Source: Photobacterium frigidiphilum
Lineage (GTDB): Bacteria > Pseudomonadota > Gammaproteobacteria > Enterobacterales > Vibrionaceae
Reading direction: 5' to 3'
Length of the DNA stretch: 64,000 bases
NCBI RefSeq assembly: GCF_003025615.1
Contig: NZ_PYMJ01000024.1
Coordinates: forward strand, 1-64,000
Numbering within the stretch: the stretch's first letter is position 1; each line of letters opens with the position of its first letter. A program made the translations under genes and the position numbers. A model generated the notes under the pieces. It did no database searches and was not told the origin of the DNA. It was given only the letters and a program-made list of their open reading frames with translations. This document shows positions 18,321-28,250 of the stretch, piece after piece.

Positions 18321-19043
18321 TTAGCTACGGCTATCTAACATTTTACGCAGCATAGGCGCTGGCTGATAACCAGGCAGCATTGTGCCATCTTCCAAGATTA
18401 ATGCAGGCGTACCACTCACACCCATAGCAACACCTAATTCATAATGCTTACGAACAAGGTCTTCACGTAACTTAATGCCACTGTCGTCAAATGTGCCGCC
18501 CTTCGCATCATTCATTGCTTTTGCTTTATCTTTCGCGCCCCAAATAGCACTCATTTGCTCGAAGTTACCAGAACGCTCGCCACCACGTGGGAAAGCAAGG
18601 TAACGAATGGTGATACCCGCATTATTATATGCTTGCATTTCACCATGTAACTTACGGCAATAACCACATGTCGTATCGGTAAAAACAGTCACGACATATT
18701 TTTCGTCTTTCGCAGGATAGATGATCATTTCATCTTCCATACCTTGCAGTTTGTCTTTGTTAATCTTCGCCATTTTTTGTTCGGTTAGATTCACTGGCTC
18801 GGCACCCGTATTCTGATACAAATGCCCTGCAATAAAGTAATTACCATCATCAGACACGTAAACAACGCCACGCTTAGTCACCGCTTCGTTCATGCCTGAA
18901 ATAGGAGAAGGAGAAATCGAGCTTGGAGCTAAACCTAGCGCACCCAATTTCGTTTTAATTGCAGCCTCGTCGGGCTTTGCTGCTGCAGAAAAAGCAGTTA
19001 ACGCAACCACAGTCGCAAGTAATGTTCGGCCAAAAAAGTGCAT
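18321..19043 (-). CDS. dsbC: Periplasmic thiol:disulfide isomerase DsbC
   Basis: Reshuffles wrong disulfides in periplasmic proteins; kept reduced by DsbD. The 240 residues start with a signal peptide (hydrophobic 5-18, cleavage near AAA-KP), then a dimerisation domain to about residue 80 and a thioredoxin fold with the active site C126-GY-C129 in TTCGYCRK and the cis-proline loop SGTPA near 213. Unlike E. coli DsbC, no other cysteines are present in the mature protein, so the structural second disulfide (E. coli C141-C163) is missing. It lies between xerD and recJ as in E. coli. Confidence 0.93.
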   Translation of the reverse strand: MHFFGRTLLATVVALTAFSAAAKPDEAAIKTKLGALGLAPSSISPSPISGMNEAVTKRGVVYVSDDGNYFIAGHLYQNTGAEPVNLTEQKMAKINKDKLQGMEDEMIIYPAKDEKYVVTVFTDTTCGYCRKLHGEMQAYNNAGITIRYLAFPRGGERSGNFEQMSAIWGAKDKAKAMNDAKGGTFDDSGIKLREDLVRKHYELGVAMGVSGTPALILEDGTMLPGYQPAPMLRKMLDSRS

Positions 19044-19196
19044 TCGACTAGATCCTTTAAAAAAGTAATATAAAGAGTAGACCAGTGAGAGTCCGAAAAA
19101 CTTTCAAAGTTCATTATACGGGTAGTCACACAGCAGTTACTAGATGAACTCGATCATCTTTATTATTAAGTCGCTTATGTATTGGCACTTAAATCA

Positions 19197-20093
19197 TTAA
19201 ACACGAGGGTGATGCGTCGCATGAAGTTGTTTTAAGCGCTCTGTCGCTACATGAGTATAGATCTGAGTGGTGGATAAATCACTATGCCCAAGCAGCATCT
19301 GTACCACGCGTAAATCAGCACCATGATTCAATAAATGGGTTGCAAACGCATGCCTCATCACGTGGGGCGACAATGTATCGGTATCGATACCCGCAATCAC
19401 CGCATAATACTTAATACGATGCCAAAACGTCTGCCTTGTCATTTGCCTTGCGCGCTTACTGGGAAACAATACATCAGAACTTTTCTCACCTAATAGCTGT
19501 GGGCGGCCGCTATCAATGAACTCTTCAATCCAATCAATTGCATTTTCTCCCATAGGCACTAACCGTTCTTTTCCCCCCTTACCTAACACCCTCACCACAC
19601 CTTGACGTAAATTCGTATTTTCCATGGTTAAGCTCACCAGTTCGGTAACACGTAACCCTGTGGCATAAAGCAACTCTAACATCGCTTTATCACGTAATTC
19701 TATCGGGTTATTGGTATCTGGCGCGTCAAGCAAAGCACCAACTTGCTCTTCGGTTAAATCTTTCGGTAAACGTTTAGGCAAACGCGGGCTCACCATCATG
19801 CTGCTCGGATCATCTTCACGCACTTTTTCACGATATAGATACTGGAATAAACGGCGAATAGCCGACACCATGCGTGCACGTGATGTTTGTTTAAAATCAG
19901 CATCAAATAGCCATTGCTGGTATCGCTGTAAATCATCGACAGATAGCGTTACCAAGCGGTAACTTTTCTCTTCTGCCCACTTTCGTAATTTGGTTAAATC
20001 ATTACGATAAGACATCAGCGTATTTTCTGATAACCCTCTCTCCATCCACATTGCATCAAGAAAGCGTTCAATCATATTTTCGTCGTTTTCCAC
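19197..20093 (-). CDS. xerD: Site-specific tyrosine recombinase XerD
   Basis: With XerC resolves chromosome dimers at dif under FtsK control. The tyrosine-recombinase residues are all visible: R in TGLRVTEL, K in GKGGKER, H/R in HVMRHAFATHLL, H in LLGHSDLST and the nucleophile Y in QIYTHV. Start: the open frame reaches a GTG at 20123, but the GTG at 20091-20093 is preceded by AGAGG with five-base spacing and gives 298 residues, exactly the E. coli length. It is divergent from fldB, as in E. coli, and heads the xerD-dsbC pair; the 153-base gap to dsbC shows no terminator. Confidence 0.95.
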   Translation of the reverse strand: MENDENMIERFLDAMWMERGLSENTLMSYRNDLTKLRKWAEEKSYRLVTLSVDDLQRYQQWLFDADFKQTSRARMVSAIRRLFQYLYREKVREDDPSSMMVSPRLPKRLPKDLTEEQVGALLDAPDTNNPIELRDKAMLELLYATGLRVTELVSLTMENTNLRQGVVRVLGKGGKERLVPMGENAIDWIEEFIDSGRPQLLGEKSSDVLFPSKRARQMTRQTFWHRIKYYAVIAGIDTDTLSPHVMRHAFATHLLNHGADLRVVQMLLGHSDLSTTQIYTHVATERLKQLHATHHPRV

Positions 20094-20306
20094 AGCAACC
20101 TCTAACCCTATATGCAAATACACTAAATGAAACGCATGGATATAAACACAGTACTTTTGTCATGGTAGTCTATTTATACCTAAAAGTAACTTGTCATATC
20201 CCAGTTGATAACACTGAAACACGGTAAAGCCGCGAGATAAAACATAGAGGAATAGAAAGAAGCTAGGTAAACTCTCAGCCATTACATACACCAATGGATT
20301 ATCAGC

Positions 20307-20828
20307 ATGAAAATTGGCCTATTCTACGGTTCAACAACTTGTTACACAGAAATGGCGGCAGAAAAAATCCGCGAGTGTATTGGTGATGAACTCGTTGAAC
20401 TGCACAACATCAAAGAAACACCAATCAGTGAAATGAACAACTTTGACATGCTGATCATGGGGATCTCAACATGGGATTTCGGTGAACTACAAGAAGATTG
20501 GGAAGCAGTATGGGAACAACTCGATGGAATAACCCTTGCTGGTAAAACCGTGGCTTTCTTCGGCATGGGCGATCAAGAAGGCTACACCGAGTGGTTTTTA
20601 GATGCGATGGGCATGCTGCACGACAAACTACTGCCAACAGGCATTAACGTCGTCGGTTATTGGCCCAATAATGATAGTTACCAATTTGAAGCATCGAAAG
20701 CACTAACAGAAGATGAAGAATTCTTTGTTGGCCTAGCCCTCGATGAAGACAGCCAGTTTGAAATGAGTGACGAGCGTATTACTCAATGGTGTGAACAGAT
20801 ATTGACTGAATATAGCGATTCACTCTAA
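20307..20828 (+). CDS. fldB: Flavodoxin FldB
   Basis: Small FMN electron carrier, the second flavodoxin, SoxRS-linked in E. coli. The 173-residue product has the FMN phosphate loop [10 protein letters not shown] at residues 6-15, [13 protein letters not shown] around the isoalloxazine (about 54-66) and [10 protein letters not shown] near 90. Length and sequence follow E. coli FldB closely. Divergent from xerD with a 213-base gap that must hold both promoters. It is a single gene ended by the terminator at 20877-20915. Confidence 0.93.
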   Translation: MKIGLFYGSTTCYTEMAAEKIRECIGDELVELHNIKETPISEMNNFDMLIMGISTWDFGELQEDWEAVWEQLDGITLAGKTVAFFGMGDQEGYTEWFLDAMGMLHDKLLPTGINVVGYWPNNDSYQFEASKALTEDEEFFVGLALDEDSQFEMSDERITQWCEQILTEYSDSL

Positions 20829-20876
20829 GTCTCTTGTCTTGAATTAGCTTCAATCAACAAAATGCTTTAGAGCCAA

Positions 20877-20915
20877 CAAAAAACGGGATGCCATAATGGC
20901 ATCCCGTTTTGTTTT
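20877..20915. terminator. Bidirectional terminator between fldB and brnQ
   Basis: ACGGGATGCC and GGCATCCCGT form a ten-base-pair stem with a four-base loop, with A-rich sequence to the left and T4-G-T4 to the right. It serves two convergent genes. Confidence 0.85.
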
Positions 20916-20941
20916 AAGGCAATTTTTTAATATAAAGAAAA

Positions 20942-22249
20942 TTATGCAGTTTGACGCGTTTGCTGAGCGACTTTACCACCAATAACACAGGTGATAACGA
21001 GAGCAATCGTTGTTGGTAGTAACCATGCCATACCGTAGTCAAACAAAGGAATAATTCTGAATGCCGACACATCAAAGCCCGCTACTTTTGCAGCATCAAT
21101 TAGGCTAAACGACAATGCCACAATCATTACTACACGGTAAGACAATACTGGGTTTGGTAACCAACGACGAATAAAAGTCAGCATTACCAGCGCCATTGCA
21201 ATTGGATACAGTGCAAATAATGCAGGCAAAGAAATCGTAATCAACTGATTAAGACCAACATTTGCGACTACACAACAAATTACAGCCAGTAATGTAACCC
21301 ACTTCTCGTAAGACCAATTAGTCAGTGAAGAGAAGTACTCAGAACACGCTGTTAATAGACCAACAACCGTCGTTAAACAGGCTAATAAAACAATTAGCGA
21401 CAAAATAATTTGCCCAGCAGGGCCAAACAATGCTGCAACATAAATAGCAAGAATATCGCCACCATTAGCAGCACTGGCAGCAATTACGCCACTTGTTGCG
21501 CCTAAGTAAAACAGTGATATATAAACGAAAGCCAGACCCGCAGCAGCAATTAAACCGGCGCTGATTAAGTATTTACGTGTCGCAACTTCATCTGTAATGC
21601 CTTTGCTACGTACTGCATCAACAATCACCATACCAAATAGCAATGCTGCTACTGCGTCCAGTGTGTTGTAGCCTTCAACGAATCCTTTAAGGAAAGGCAT
21701 GTCAACGTAATCACCTTTCGCCGCTTCAATCGCATCTTGTGGGTTAACCACAACAGCCACAGCTAATGCCACTAGTGCAAGGAATAGGATTGGCGTTAAA
21801 AACTTACCCACTAAATCGACTAAGTTGCCACGAGAGCGAGAAAGGAACAGAGCAATAGCAAAAAAGACAATAGAGAAGATTGTTAAGCTAAGCTGTCCGG
21901 CATCGGCAATAAAGGGTTTAACGCCCATTTCGTAAGCAACAAGGCCAGCACGAGGTGCAGCAAATGCTGGCCCAATAACAATAAAGATTAATACCGCAAG
22001 TAAAGTAGCCACTTTAGACGGTAAGTCACGAGTAAGCCCTTTCCAACCACCAGCAAGTGCAACGGCAATAATGGCAATCAGCGGTAAGCTAACCCCGGTA
22101 GAAAGGAAACCAAGCATCGCAGGTATAAGGTTCTCACCCGCTTGTTGACCCGCTTGAGGTGGGAAAATAATATTACCCGCCCCTAAAAAGAATGCGAAGG
22201 TCATAAAACCTAACGCCAAGATATCTGTTACTTTCAGTGTTTTCTTCAA
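20942..22249 (-). CDS. brnQ: Branched-chain amino acid:cation symporter BrnQ
   Basis: Imports leucine, isoleucine and valine with Na+ or H+ (LIVCS family); inner membrane, about 12 hydrophobic segments. The N-terminus DILALGFMTFAFFLGAGNI is the family signature, and the IIFPPQAG segment follows. Start: the frame is open to a GTG at 22264 without a ribosome binding site; a TTG at 22247-22249 has GGAAGG five bases upstream and gives MKKTLKVTDI, the usual BrnQ beginning, for 435 residues. A good CRP-like site lies at 22329-22344. Confidence 0.92.
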   Translation of the reverse strand: MKKTLKVTDILALGFMTFAFFLGAGNIIFPPQAGQQAGENLIPAMLGFLSTGVSLPLIAIIAVALAGGWKGLTRDLPSKVATLLAVLIFIVIGPAFAAPRAGLVAYEMGVKPFIADAGQLSLTIFSIVFFAIALFLSRSRGNLVDLVGKFLTPILFLALVALAVAVVVNPQDAIEAAKGDYVDMPFLKGFVEGYNTLDAVAALLFGMVIVDAVRSKGITDEVATRKYLISAGLIAAAGLAFVYISLFYLGATSGVIAASAANGGDILAIYVAALFGPAGQIILSLIVLLACLTTVVGLLTACSEYFSSLTNWSYEKWVTLLAVICCVVANVGLNQLITISLPALFALYPIAMALVMLTFIRRWLPNPVLSYRVVMIVALSFSLIDAAKVAGFDVSAFRIIPLFDYGMAWLLPTTIALVITCVIGGKVAQQTRQTA

Positions 22250-22328
22250 ACTACACCTTCCCACTCATATTTGTTTATTAGTTGTGTTTGTTTCTTATAA
22301 TTTATGTCACGCAATACATGTTGCTAAA

Positions 22329-22344
22329 TGTGACACTTATCGCA
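22329..22344. promoter_or_regulatory. CRP-like site upstream of brnQ
   Basis: TGTGA-CACTTA-TCGCA matches nine of ten CRP consensus positions. It is about 80 bases before the brnQ start in the 434-base divergent gap between brnQ and trmN6. The rest of that gap is AT-rich with no gene seen. Confidence 0.45.
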
Positions 22345-22683
22345 GCATAATGAAGAAAAAGTTAACAATTAGCAACGAGGTAACTAAAAACACCATAATC
22401 TTTGGCTTCGCGCACTAATAACTAGCACATAACACCAGTTTCAACTTAAAAATAAGAACTACGAGCCAGCAAAAGCTTTCTATCCAATTAATGCAAAACA
22501 ATACTTACAACCACACAACAATACCGAAACAGAATTTAAATATTAATCACAGTATTTATCCGTCTCTATCTCATTGTTTGATAAGTTGATGTTTAAATCT
22601 TTCGCATGGCAATTTTGACCAACAAGGAGGATCAAATATTTGCCTAAATTGGTATTATACTGTTGATAAATAGAGGAGGCAGA

Positions 22684-23406
22684 ATGGCAAAAGGTTTCAC
22701 ATTCAAACAGTTCCACGTCAACGATGGGGGATGCGGCATGGCAGTTAGTACTGATGGGGTATTACTCGGAGCATGGGCAACACTACCGAAACAAGGAAAA
22801 CTCATTGATATTGGCACAGGCAGCGGACTGCTGGCTTTGATGATGGCACAGCGTATTGCACCAGCGCCATGTTCGATAACCGCGGTTGAATTAGATAATT
22901 CTGCCGCAGATGCTGCTGCGAAAAATTTTTCTAATTCACCATGGGCATCCTCTTTACACTGCGTAAAGCAAGATATCCAGCAGTGGACCCACACACAGCC
23001 GAAAAATAATATTGAAAACATTATATGTAATCCGCCCTATTTTAATTTTGGATTACAAGCAGACAACCAAACAAGAGCGACAGCGCGGCACACCGATACA
23101 TTAACCCATGATGCGTTATTGCAATCCATCGCGTACTTACTTACCCCAAAAGGGATCGTAAGTTTAATATTGCCAGAATACGAAGGGCGAAAACTCATCC
23201 AAGCTGCTGAAAAATATGGTTTACAGTGTCAGCGGTTATGCGAAGTTAAAAGTACCGAAAGAAAGCCCGTTAGTCGATTATTGATCGAACTCACCCCCTG
23301 TACGGTGAAATTAGACACGCCAAAAGAAACATTATGTATCCATAATAGCGGGCAATATTCAGCACAGTTTGTGACTTTGACTCGTGATTTTTATCTTAAG
23401 CTTTGA
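22684..23406 (+). CDS. trmN6: tRNA1(Val) (adenine(37)-N6)-methyltransferase
   Basis: Methylates A37 of tRNA1-Val using S-adenosylmethionine (YfiC/TrmN6). The 240 residues show the SAM-binding motif LIDIGTGSGLLAL at about 40-52, the acidic ribose loop VELDN and the amino-methyltransferase motif NPPY in CNPPYFNFG. Start: the frame is open seven codons further to 22663, but GAGGAGG lies just before ATG 22684, and MAKGFTFKQF matches E. coli YfiC (NGFTFKQF). It is divergent from brnQ and precedes srmB; in E. coli yfiC and srmB are also neighbours (divergent there). Confidence 0.92.
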   Translation: MAKGFTFKQFHVNDGGCGMAVSTDGVLLGAWATLPKQGKLIDIGTGSGLLALMMAQRIAPAPCSITAVELDNSAADAAAKNFSNSPWASSLHCVKQDIQQWTHTQPKNNIENIICNPPYFNFGLQADNQTRATARHTDTLTHDALLQSIAYLLTPKGIVSLILPEYEGRKLIQAAEKYGLQCQRLCEVKSTERKPVSRLLIELTPCTVKLDTPKETLCIHNSGQYSAQFVTLTRDFYLKL

Positions 23407-23600
23407 TGAATATCAAAGCCAAAAAAGCGTTGTAAGCGTAATCAATAAAGTTTTTATGCTTTAATCGGTGATACTTGCGGCAATAGCCTCTATAATGCCG
23501 CCCCTTATATTAAAACCACTAATGATCGATCCATTATCCTGCACCGGAAAGAAGGTGGCGATTGTTATTGGAGTTGGTCTTGTCCGAGGAGAAATAACTG

Positions 23601-24860
23601 GTGAAAGACTTTTCCGAGTTAGAGTTAGATAGCGCACTATTAAACGCGATTGAAGAAATCGGCTACACCCGCCCGACCGAAGTTCAGGCACAGGCTATCC
23701 CTCACGCCCTGGACGGTAGAGACGTATTGGCTTCCGCTCCTACAGGTACCGGAAAAACAGCTGCATTTCTTTTACCGATGATCCAGCACTTACTTGATTT
23801 CCCTCGTAAGAAGCCAGGGCCAGCGCGTGTATTAATTTTAACCCCAACGCGTGAACTTGCGATTCAAATTGCTGACCATGCGCGTGCATTAGCTAAAAAT
23901 ACTCACCTAAAGATCTTCACGATCACTGGCGGTATTTCATACGATGACCACGCTGAACTTCTAGGTAAAACACAAGATATCGTTGTGGCAACACCTGGGC
24001 GTTTAATGGAGTACGTTGAGAGTGAGCGTTTCGATTGCCGAGCAATTGAATGCTTAATCTTAGATGAAGCTGACCGTATGTTAGATATGGGCTTCACTAA
24101 AATTGTTGACCGTATTAACCACGAATGTCGCTGGCGTCGTCAAAGCCTTCTATTCTCTGCAACCTTAGAAGGTAAAGGCGTTCGTGAGTTTTCAGAAACA
24201 ATTCTGAAAGAACCTGTAGAAGTAAACTCTGCACCTTCACGTCGCGAACGTAAGAAGATTCATCAGCTTTACTTACGTTGTGACGATATGGATCACAAAT
24301 TAGCATTGCTTGAGCAAATCCTGAAACATCAGGCAGAGCGCAGCATTGTCTTTGTGAAAACCCGTGATCGTCTGGCTATGTTACGTGATCAACTTGCATC
24401 AATGAACGTGAAATGTAGCTGGATTCAAGGCGAAATGGCGCAATTATCTCGTAATAATGCGATTTCTCGTTTCCGTGATGGTGATGTCAACATTCTGATT
24501 GCAACCGACGTTGCGGCTCGTGGTATCGATTTACCCGACATCAGCCACGTAATCAACTTTGATATGCCACGTACCGCTGACGTGTATTTACACCGTATTG
24601 GTCGTACTGCACGTGCAGGCAAGAAAGGTATTGCGATTTCACTGGTTGAAGCACACGATCAAGCGATGATCGAACGTGTAAGCCGTTATATGGAAGAAGA
24701 AGTGCCAGAACGCTTCATCAATGGTTTACGCCCAGCAAGTAAAAAAGCCAAAACCATTAAAAAGAAAAAAGTAAAAATCGATAAGAAACTGAAAGTTGCT
24801 AAGCAAAAGAAAGCCGCTAAAAAGCATAAGAAAGCATCAGAAAACAAACCTGAAGCTTAA
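23601..24860 (+). CDS. srmB: ATP-dependent RNA helicase SrmB
   Basis: DEAD-box helicase acting early in 50S ribosomal subunit assembly. The 419 residues show the Q motif (YTRPTEVQAQAIP), Walker A APTGTGKT at 46-53, PTRELA, TPGR, DEAD in LDEADRML, SAT, and the C-terminal HRIGRTARAG. The tail from about 375 is rich in lysine and alanine, typical of RNA-binding extensions. Translation starts at GTG 23601 with AGGAG eight bases before it. Two hundred bases separate it from trmN6; the segment reads through no terminator that I can see. Confidence 0.94.
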   Translation: MKDFSELELDSALLNAIEEIGYTRPTEVQAQAIPHALDGRDVLASAPTGTGKTAAFLLPMIQHLLDFPRKKPGPARVLILTPTRELAIQIADHARALAKNTHLKIFTITGGISYDDHAELLGKTQDIVVATPGRLMEYVESERFDCRAIECLILDEADRMLDMGFTKIVDRINHECRWRRQSLLFSATLEGKGVREFSETILKEPVEVNSAPSRRERKKIHQLYLRCDDMDHKLALLEQILKHQAERSIVFVKTRDRLAMLRDQLASMNVKCSWIQGEMAQLSRNNAISRFRDGDVNILIATDVAARGIDLPDISHVINFDMPRTADVYLHRIGRTARAGKKGIAISLVEAHDQAMIERVSRYMEEEVPERFINGLRPASKKAKTIKKKKVKIDKKLKVAKQKKAAKKHKKASENKPEA

Positions 24861-24893
24861 TCACTTATCGGTTTATCTCTACAACAGAGAAAC

Positions 24894-24928
24894 AAGAAAG
24901 GCAGAGATAAAATCTCTGCCTTTCTTTT
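24894..24928. terminator. Bidirectional terminator between srmB and yaaA
   Basis: AAGAAAGGCAGAGA and its exact complement flank a TAAAA loop, with further T-rich sequence downstream. It serves the convergent srmB and yaaA genes. Confidence 0.85.
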
Positions 24929-24997
24929 ATCTGTCATATTCAACCGCTAACACCAAAACAATCACCTCGGCAATGATCACGCGTCGCTCTAGCAATG

Positions 24998-25777
24998 TTA
25001 CTTCATTTGCTCTTCACGTTTAAAGACCAACTCTTTGCTGGTGGATTCTGCTGGCACAAAATAGTAACCCGCTACATCAAATTGCTTCAGTTCATCAACC
25101 GACTTAATACGATTATCAATAATGTAACGTGCCATCATGCCTCGTGCTTTTTTAGCATAAAAGCTGATCACTTTATAATTTCCGTTCTTACAATCTTTAA
25201 AAACCGGCGTGATGAGCTGTGCATCTAATGATTTTGGCTTCACCGATTTGAAGTATTCATTTGACGCTAAGTTGATCAAGATATTATCGCCCTGCTCAGC
25301 AATCGCAGCATTGAGTTTTTCAGTGATCACGCTACCCCAGAACTGATACAAGTTAGCACCACGTGGGTTAGCAAGCTTTGTACCCATCTCTAAGCGATAA
25401 GGTTGCATTAAATCAAGCGGACGTAGCAAACCGTATAAGCCAGACAACATACGAAGGTGCTGCTGAGTATAGGCAAAATCCTCTTCCGTCATGGTTTCTG
25501 CTGCCAGCCCGGTATACACATCGCCTTTGAATGCCAAAATTGCCTGACGTGCATTCTCTGTCGTAAATTTTGGCTGCCACTCAGCAAAGCGGGCTGCATT
25601 TAAACCCGCAATTTTATCACTCACCTTCATCAGGCTAGCAATATCCATTGGTGTTAACTCGCGGCACACTTCCATCAACTCAGAAGAGTGATCCGTTAGC
25701 TCTGGTAACGTATAAGTTTGCGTTGCTAAGGGAGAGTCATAATCAAGTGTTTTTGCTGGTGAAACCACAATTAACAT
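24998..25777 (-). CDS. yaaA: Peroxide stress resistance protein YaaA
   Basis: DUF328/UPF0246 family protein; in E. coli YaaA lowers free intracellular iron during H2O2 stress and binds DNA. The 259-residue product begins [13 protein letters not shown] and has [20 protein letters not shown] at about 114-133, both family hallmarks. E. coli YaaA is 258 residues. The gene upstream on the same strand is the alanine/glycine symporter (yaaJ-like), the same pair as in E. coli, but a terminator stands between them. Confidence 0.93.
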   Translation of the reverse strand: MLIVVSPAKTLDYDSPLATQTYTLPELTDHSSELMEVCRELTPMDIASLMKVSDKIAGLNAARFAEWQPKFTTENARQAILAFKGDVYTGLAAETMTEEDFAYTQQHLRMLSGLYGLLRPLDLMQPYRLEMGTKLANPRGANLYQFWGSVITEKLNAAIAEQGDNILINLASNEYFKSVKPKSLDAQLITPVFKDCKNGNYKVISFYAKKARGMMARYIIDNRIKSVDELKQFDVAGYYFVPAESTSKELVFKREEQMK

Positions 25778-25823
25778 AAGGCTTTATCCATTAAGGCTGA
25801 TAACGGAAGATTATCATTGTTAA

Positions 25824-25853
25824 CAAAAAAAACCACGCGATTGTCGCGTGGCT
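25824..25853 (-). terminator. Terminator after the AGCS symporter
   Basis: CCACGCGA and TCGCGTGG form a stem with a short loop; on the minus strand T8 follows. It separates the symporter from yaaA. Confidence 0.85.
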
Positions 25854-25889
25854 TAATAGATTTATCTAATAGGTAATAGGTTATAGCTA

Positions 25890-27323
25890 TCACTCTTTCG
25901 ATTTAGGCTGATCCCAAATCCCTTCTTCTAGCTGAGCATGAAGCTCTGGATAATCTTTACTGTCAAATGTTGGCACTTTACCTTGCGAAAGCTGCTTATT
26001 GTAATCCTTCGCCAGTTTCACCGCCGTGCCAGATAGAAGAACAATCGCAATCAAGTTAATGATCGCCATCATCCCCATCGACACATCAGCCATCGCCCAC
26101 ACCGTTGGTAAATCTGCGATTGAACCAAACATCACCATACCGAGTACAACAAGACGGAATACGTTCAAGCCCGCTTTGTTGTTGTGCTCTAAAAAAATCA
26201 AATTCGTTTCTGCATAGGAGTAATTTGCCACGAGAGAAGTAAACGCAAAAAAGAAAATAGCCACAGCAATGAAGATTGAACCCCAGCTACCAACTTGAGC
26301 ACTTAGCGCACGTTGCGTCAGCTCAATACCCGTCACCTCACCATGGGGGACATATTCACCTGACATCAAAATAATCGCCACAGTGGCCGAACAAATAACA
26401 ATCGTATCCATAAAGACACCCAGCATTTGCACATAGCCCTGAGAAGCAGGATGAGGTGGATAAGGTGTCGCAGATGCCGCGGCATTCGGCGCAGAGCCCA
26501 TACCGGCTTCATTGGAAAATAAACCACGTTTTAGACCGTTAATCATGCCTTGTGCAATGGTGTAACCTAAAGCGCCTGACGCCGCCTCTTCTAAACCAAA
26601 TGCACTGCGGAAGATCAGTGAGATGATCCCCGGTAATTTTTCCATATTGGTAAACATGATAAATAACGCTAACAACAAGTAACACAGCGCCATTGCCGGT
26701 ACTAAAATTTCGGCTGTACGTGCTATTGCCCGTAATCCACCAAAAATAATAATGCCCGTCATTACCACCAACACCATGCCGACGTAAGTTGGATTAAAAC
26801 CAAATGCGACATTCATTGCTTGCGAAATAGAGTTCGCTTGCACGGCATTAAATACCAAGCCAAAGGCAATAATAAGGAAAATAGAAAACACCACGCCCAT
26901 CCAGCGCATGCCTAACCCTTTCTCCATATAATACGCTGGGCCACCACGATAGTTACCGTCTGCATCACGGGTTTTATACAACTGAGCAAGTGCACTTTCG
27001 GCAAAAGCGGTTGCCATTCCTAACATGGCGATTAACCACATCCAGAAAATAGCGCCAGGACCACCTAAGGTCAGAGCAACGGCTACACCAGCCATATTGC
27101 CCGTACCTACACGCGCAGCCAAGCTGGTACAAAGTGCCTGAAAAGACGAAATTCCTGCTTTATCCGATTTTCGGCTATTTCGCATCACACTGAACATATG
27201 CCCAAAATGTTTAAATTGAATAAAGCCTAAACGGTAAGTAAAGAAGATACCGACACCGACCAATAGATAAATGAGCACAGAGCCCCATAACAGATCGTTT
27301 AAAAAATTAATCTGACTAGTCAC
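25890..27323 (-). CDS. Sodium:alanine/glycine symporter, AgcS family (YaaJ-like)
   Basis: Inner-membrane importer of alanine or glycine driven by Na+. About ten hydrophobic segments are visible; family signatures include GTGNMAGVAVAL, GGPAYYMEKGLG and GMGSAPNAAASA. The C-terminal tail after about residue 440 is hydrophilic. Start: the frame is open to 27368, but GTG 27321-27323 has GAGG eight bases upstream and gives MTSQINFLNDLLWGS, the usual beginning, and 477 residues against 476 for E. coli YaaJ. Neighbour yaaA supports the YaaJ relation. Confidence 0.9.
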   Translation of the reverse strand: MTSQINFLNDLLWGSVLIYLLVGVGIFFTYRLGFIQFKHFGHMFSVMRNSRKSDKAGISSFQALCTSLAARVGTGNMAGVAVALTLGGPGAIFWMWLIAMLGMATAFAESALAQLYKTRDADGNYRGGPAYYMEKGLGMRWMGVVFSIFLIIAFGLVFNAVQANSISQAMNVAFGFNPTYVGMVLVVMTGIIIFGGLRAIARTAEILVPAMALCYLLLALFIMFTNMEKLPGIISLIFRSAFGLEEAASGALGYTIAQGMINGLKRGLFSNEAGMGSAPNAAASATPYPPHPASQGYVQMLGVFMDTIVICSATVAIILMSGEYVPHGEVTGIELTQRALSAQVGSWGSIFIAVAIFFFAFTSLVANYSYAETNLIFLEHNNKAGLNVFRLVVLGMVMFGSIADLPTVWAMADVSMGMMAIINLIAIVLLSGTAVKLAKDYNKQLSQGKVPTFDSKDYPELHAQLEEGIWDQPKSKE

Positions 27324-27966
27324 GCCCGATACCTCATACACATTAAAAAAGAATAAATACCCACTCAAAAAAACATGAGTGAAACACGATAAAATAATAA
27401 TAGTTGTTTACTAACAACCTTCGTTGTTCTTATTGAGTTACGGCAGAAATAGAGCGCCAAACAATTGCTATCACTCTTTTTACGTTTATCAAACTGAATT
27501 TATGAATCCAATAGACAATAAACCTAAAAGGCATTGATACTAAAGCATTATAGAAGATATATGATCATGCAAAGATATATAGCAAAAAGCAATACTTCAC
27601 GCCTTACGTTTAACCTTGGAAGCATATTTTTGCTTCCATATTGTCGTGTGACTTAACGACGGAAAACAATCTTTATCGCATTAATGCGCCAAAATCATTC
27701 AAATTAAATACAAATATCCCTTAAATTAATCGAATCATGGTCAGAGAGAATCATCCGTTATAGCCCATTAATTCACATCACTTTTTCTCATCTCTGCATC
27801 AATGACCTCTTTAATATGCTCATTTTTCATTCAGCCAGCTTGTGATCATACGAACACTCACGTAAAAAATTCATAAAAAGTCAACATTTACGAAACACAT
27901 TAATTTTATTTTAAAACTATATATGCTATTAAACTTATATAGTCATGTAAGAACTAGAGGTGCTTT
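27324..27966. other. Intergenic region with one hairpin
   Basis: About 640 AT-rich bases upstream of both the symporter and the DUF3545 gene. TGGAAGCA at 27617-27624 pairs with TGCTTCCA at 27631-27638 over a six-base loop; no T tract follows. I see no gene or recognisable binding site in the rest. Confidence 0.4.
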
Positions 27967-28149
27967 ATGGATAGCTTTGCATTCGATGACATTCTTGCAA
28001 CACAACAGCCGGCTCGCGGTTCACGTAGTAAACCGGTAAAACGGAAATGGCGTGAAATTGAGGCAATAAAGGACAGGCAAAGACTGCGTAAAGAATTACA
28101 AGATCTTGATATACTCCAAGACCTTTCAGATGAACATATTGATTTCTAA
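27967..28149 (+). CDS. DUF3545 family small protein
   Basis: A 60-residue, highly charged protein. The centre (SRSKPVKRKWREIEAIKDR) and the acidic C-terminus (LDILQDLSDEHIDF) resemble the DUF3545 proteins of Vibrionaceae, whose function is unknown. GAGG lies seven bases before the ATG and a rho-independent terminator follows at once, so this is a real monocistronic gene despite its size. Confidence 0.85.
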   Translation: MDSFAFDDILATQQPARGSRSKPVKRKWREIEAIKDRQRLRKELQDLDILQDLSDEHIDF

Positions 28150-28178
28150 TCAATCTACAGACTAAACAATATAAACAG

Positions 28179-28206
28179 CGCCAATCAAATTGGCGCCTTC
28201 TTTTTA
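28179..28206 (+). terminator. Terminator after the DUF3545 gene
   Basis: GCGCCAAT and ATTGGCGC pair over CAA, followed by CTTCTTTTT. Confidence 0.85.
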
Positions 28207-28250
28207 ATTACCTGTAACGACAATTAAACACGATAGCCCAGCAATAATGA

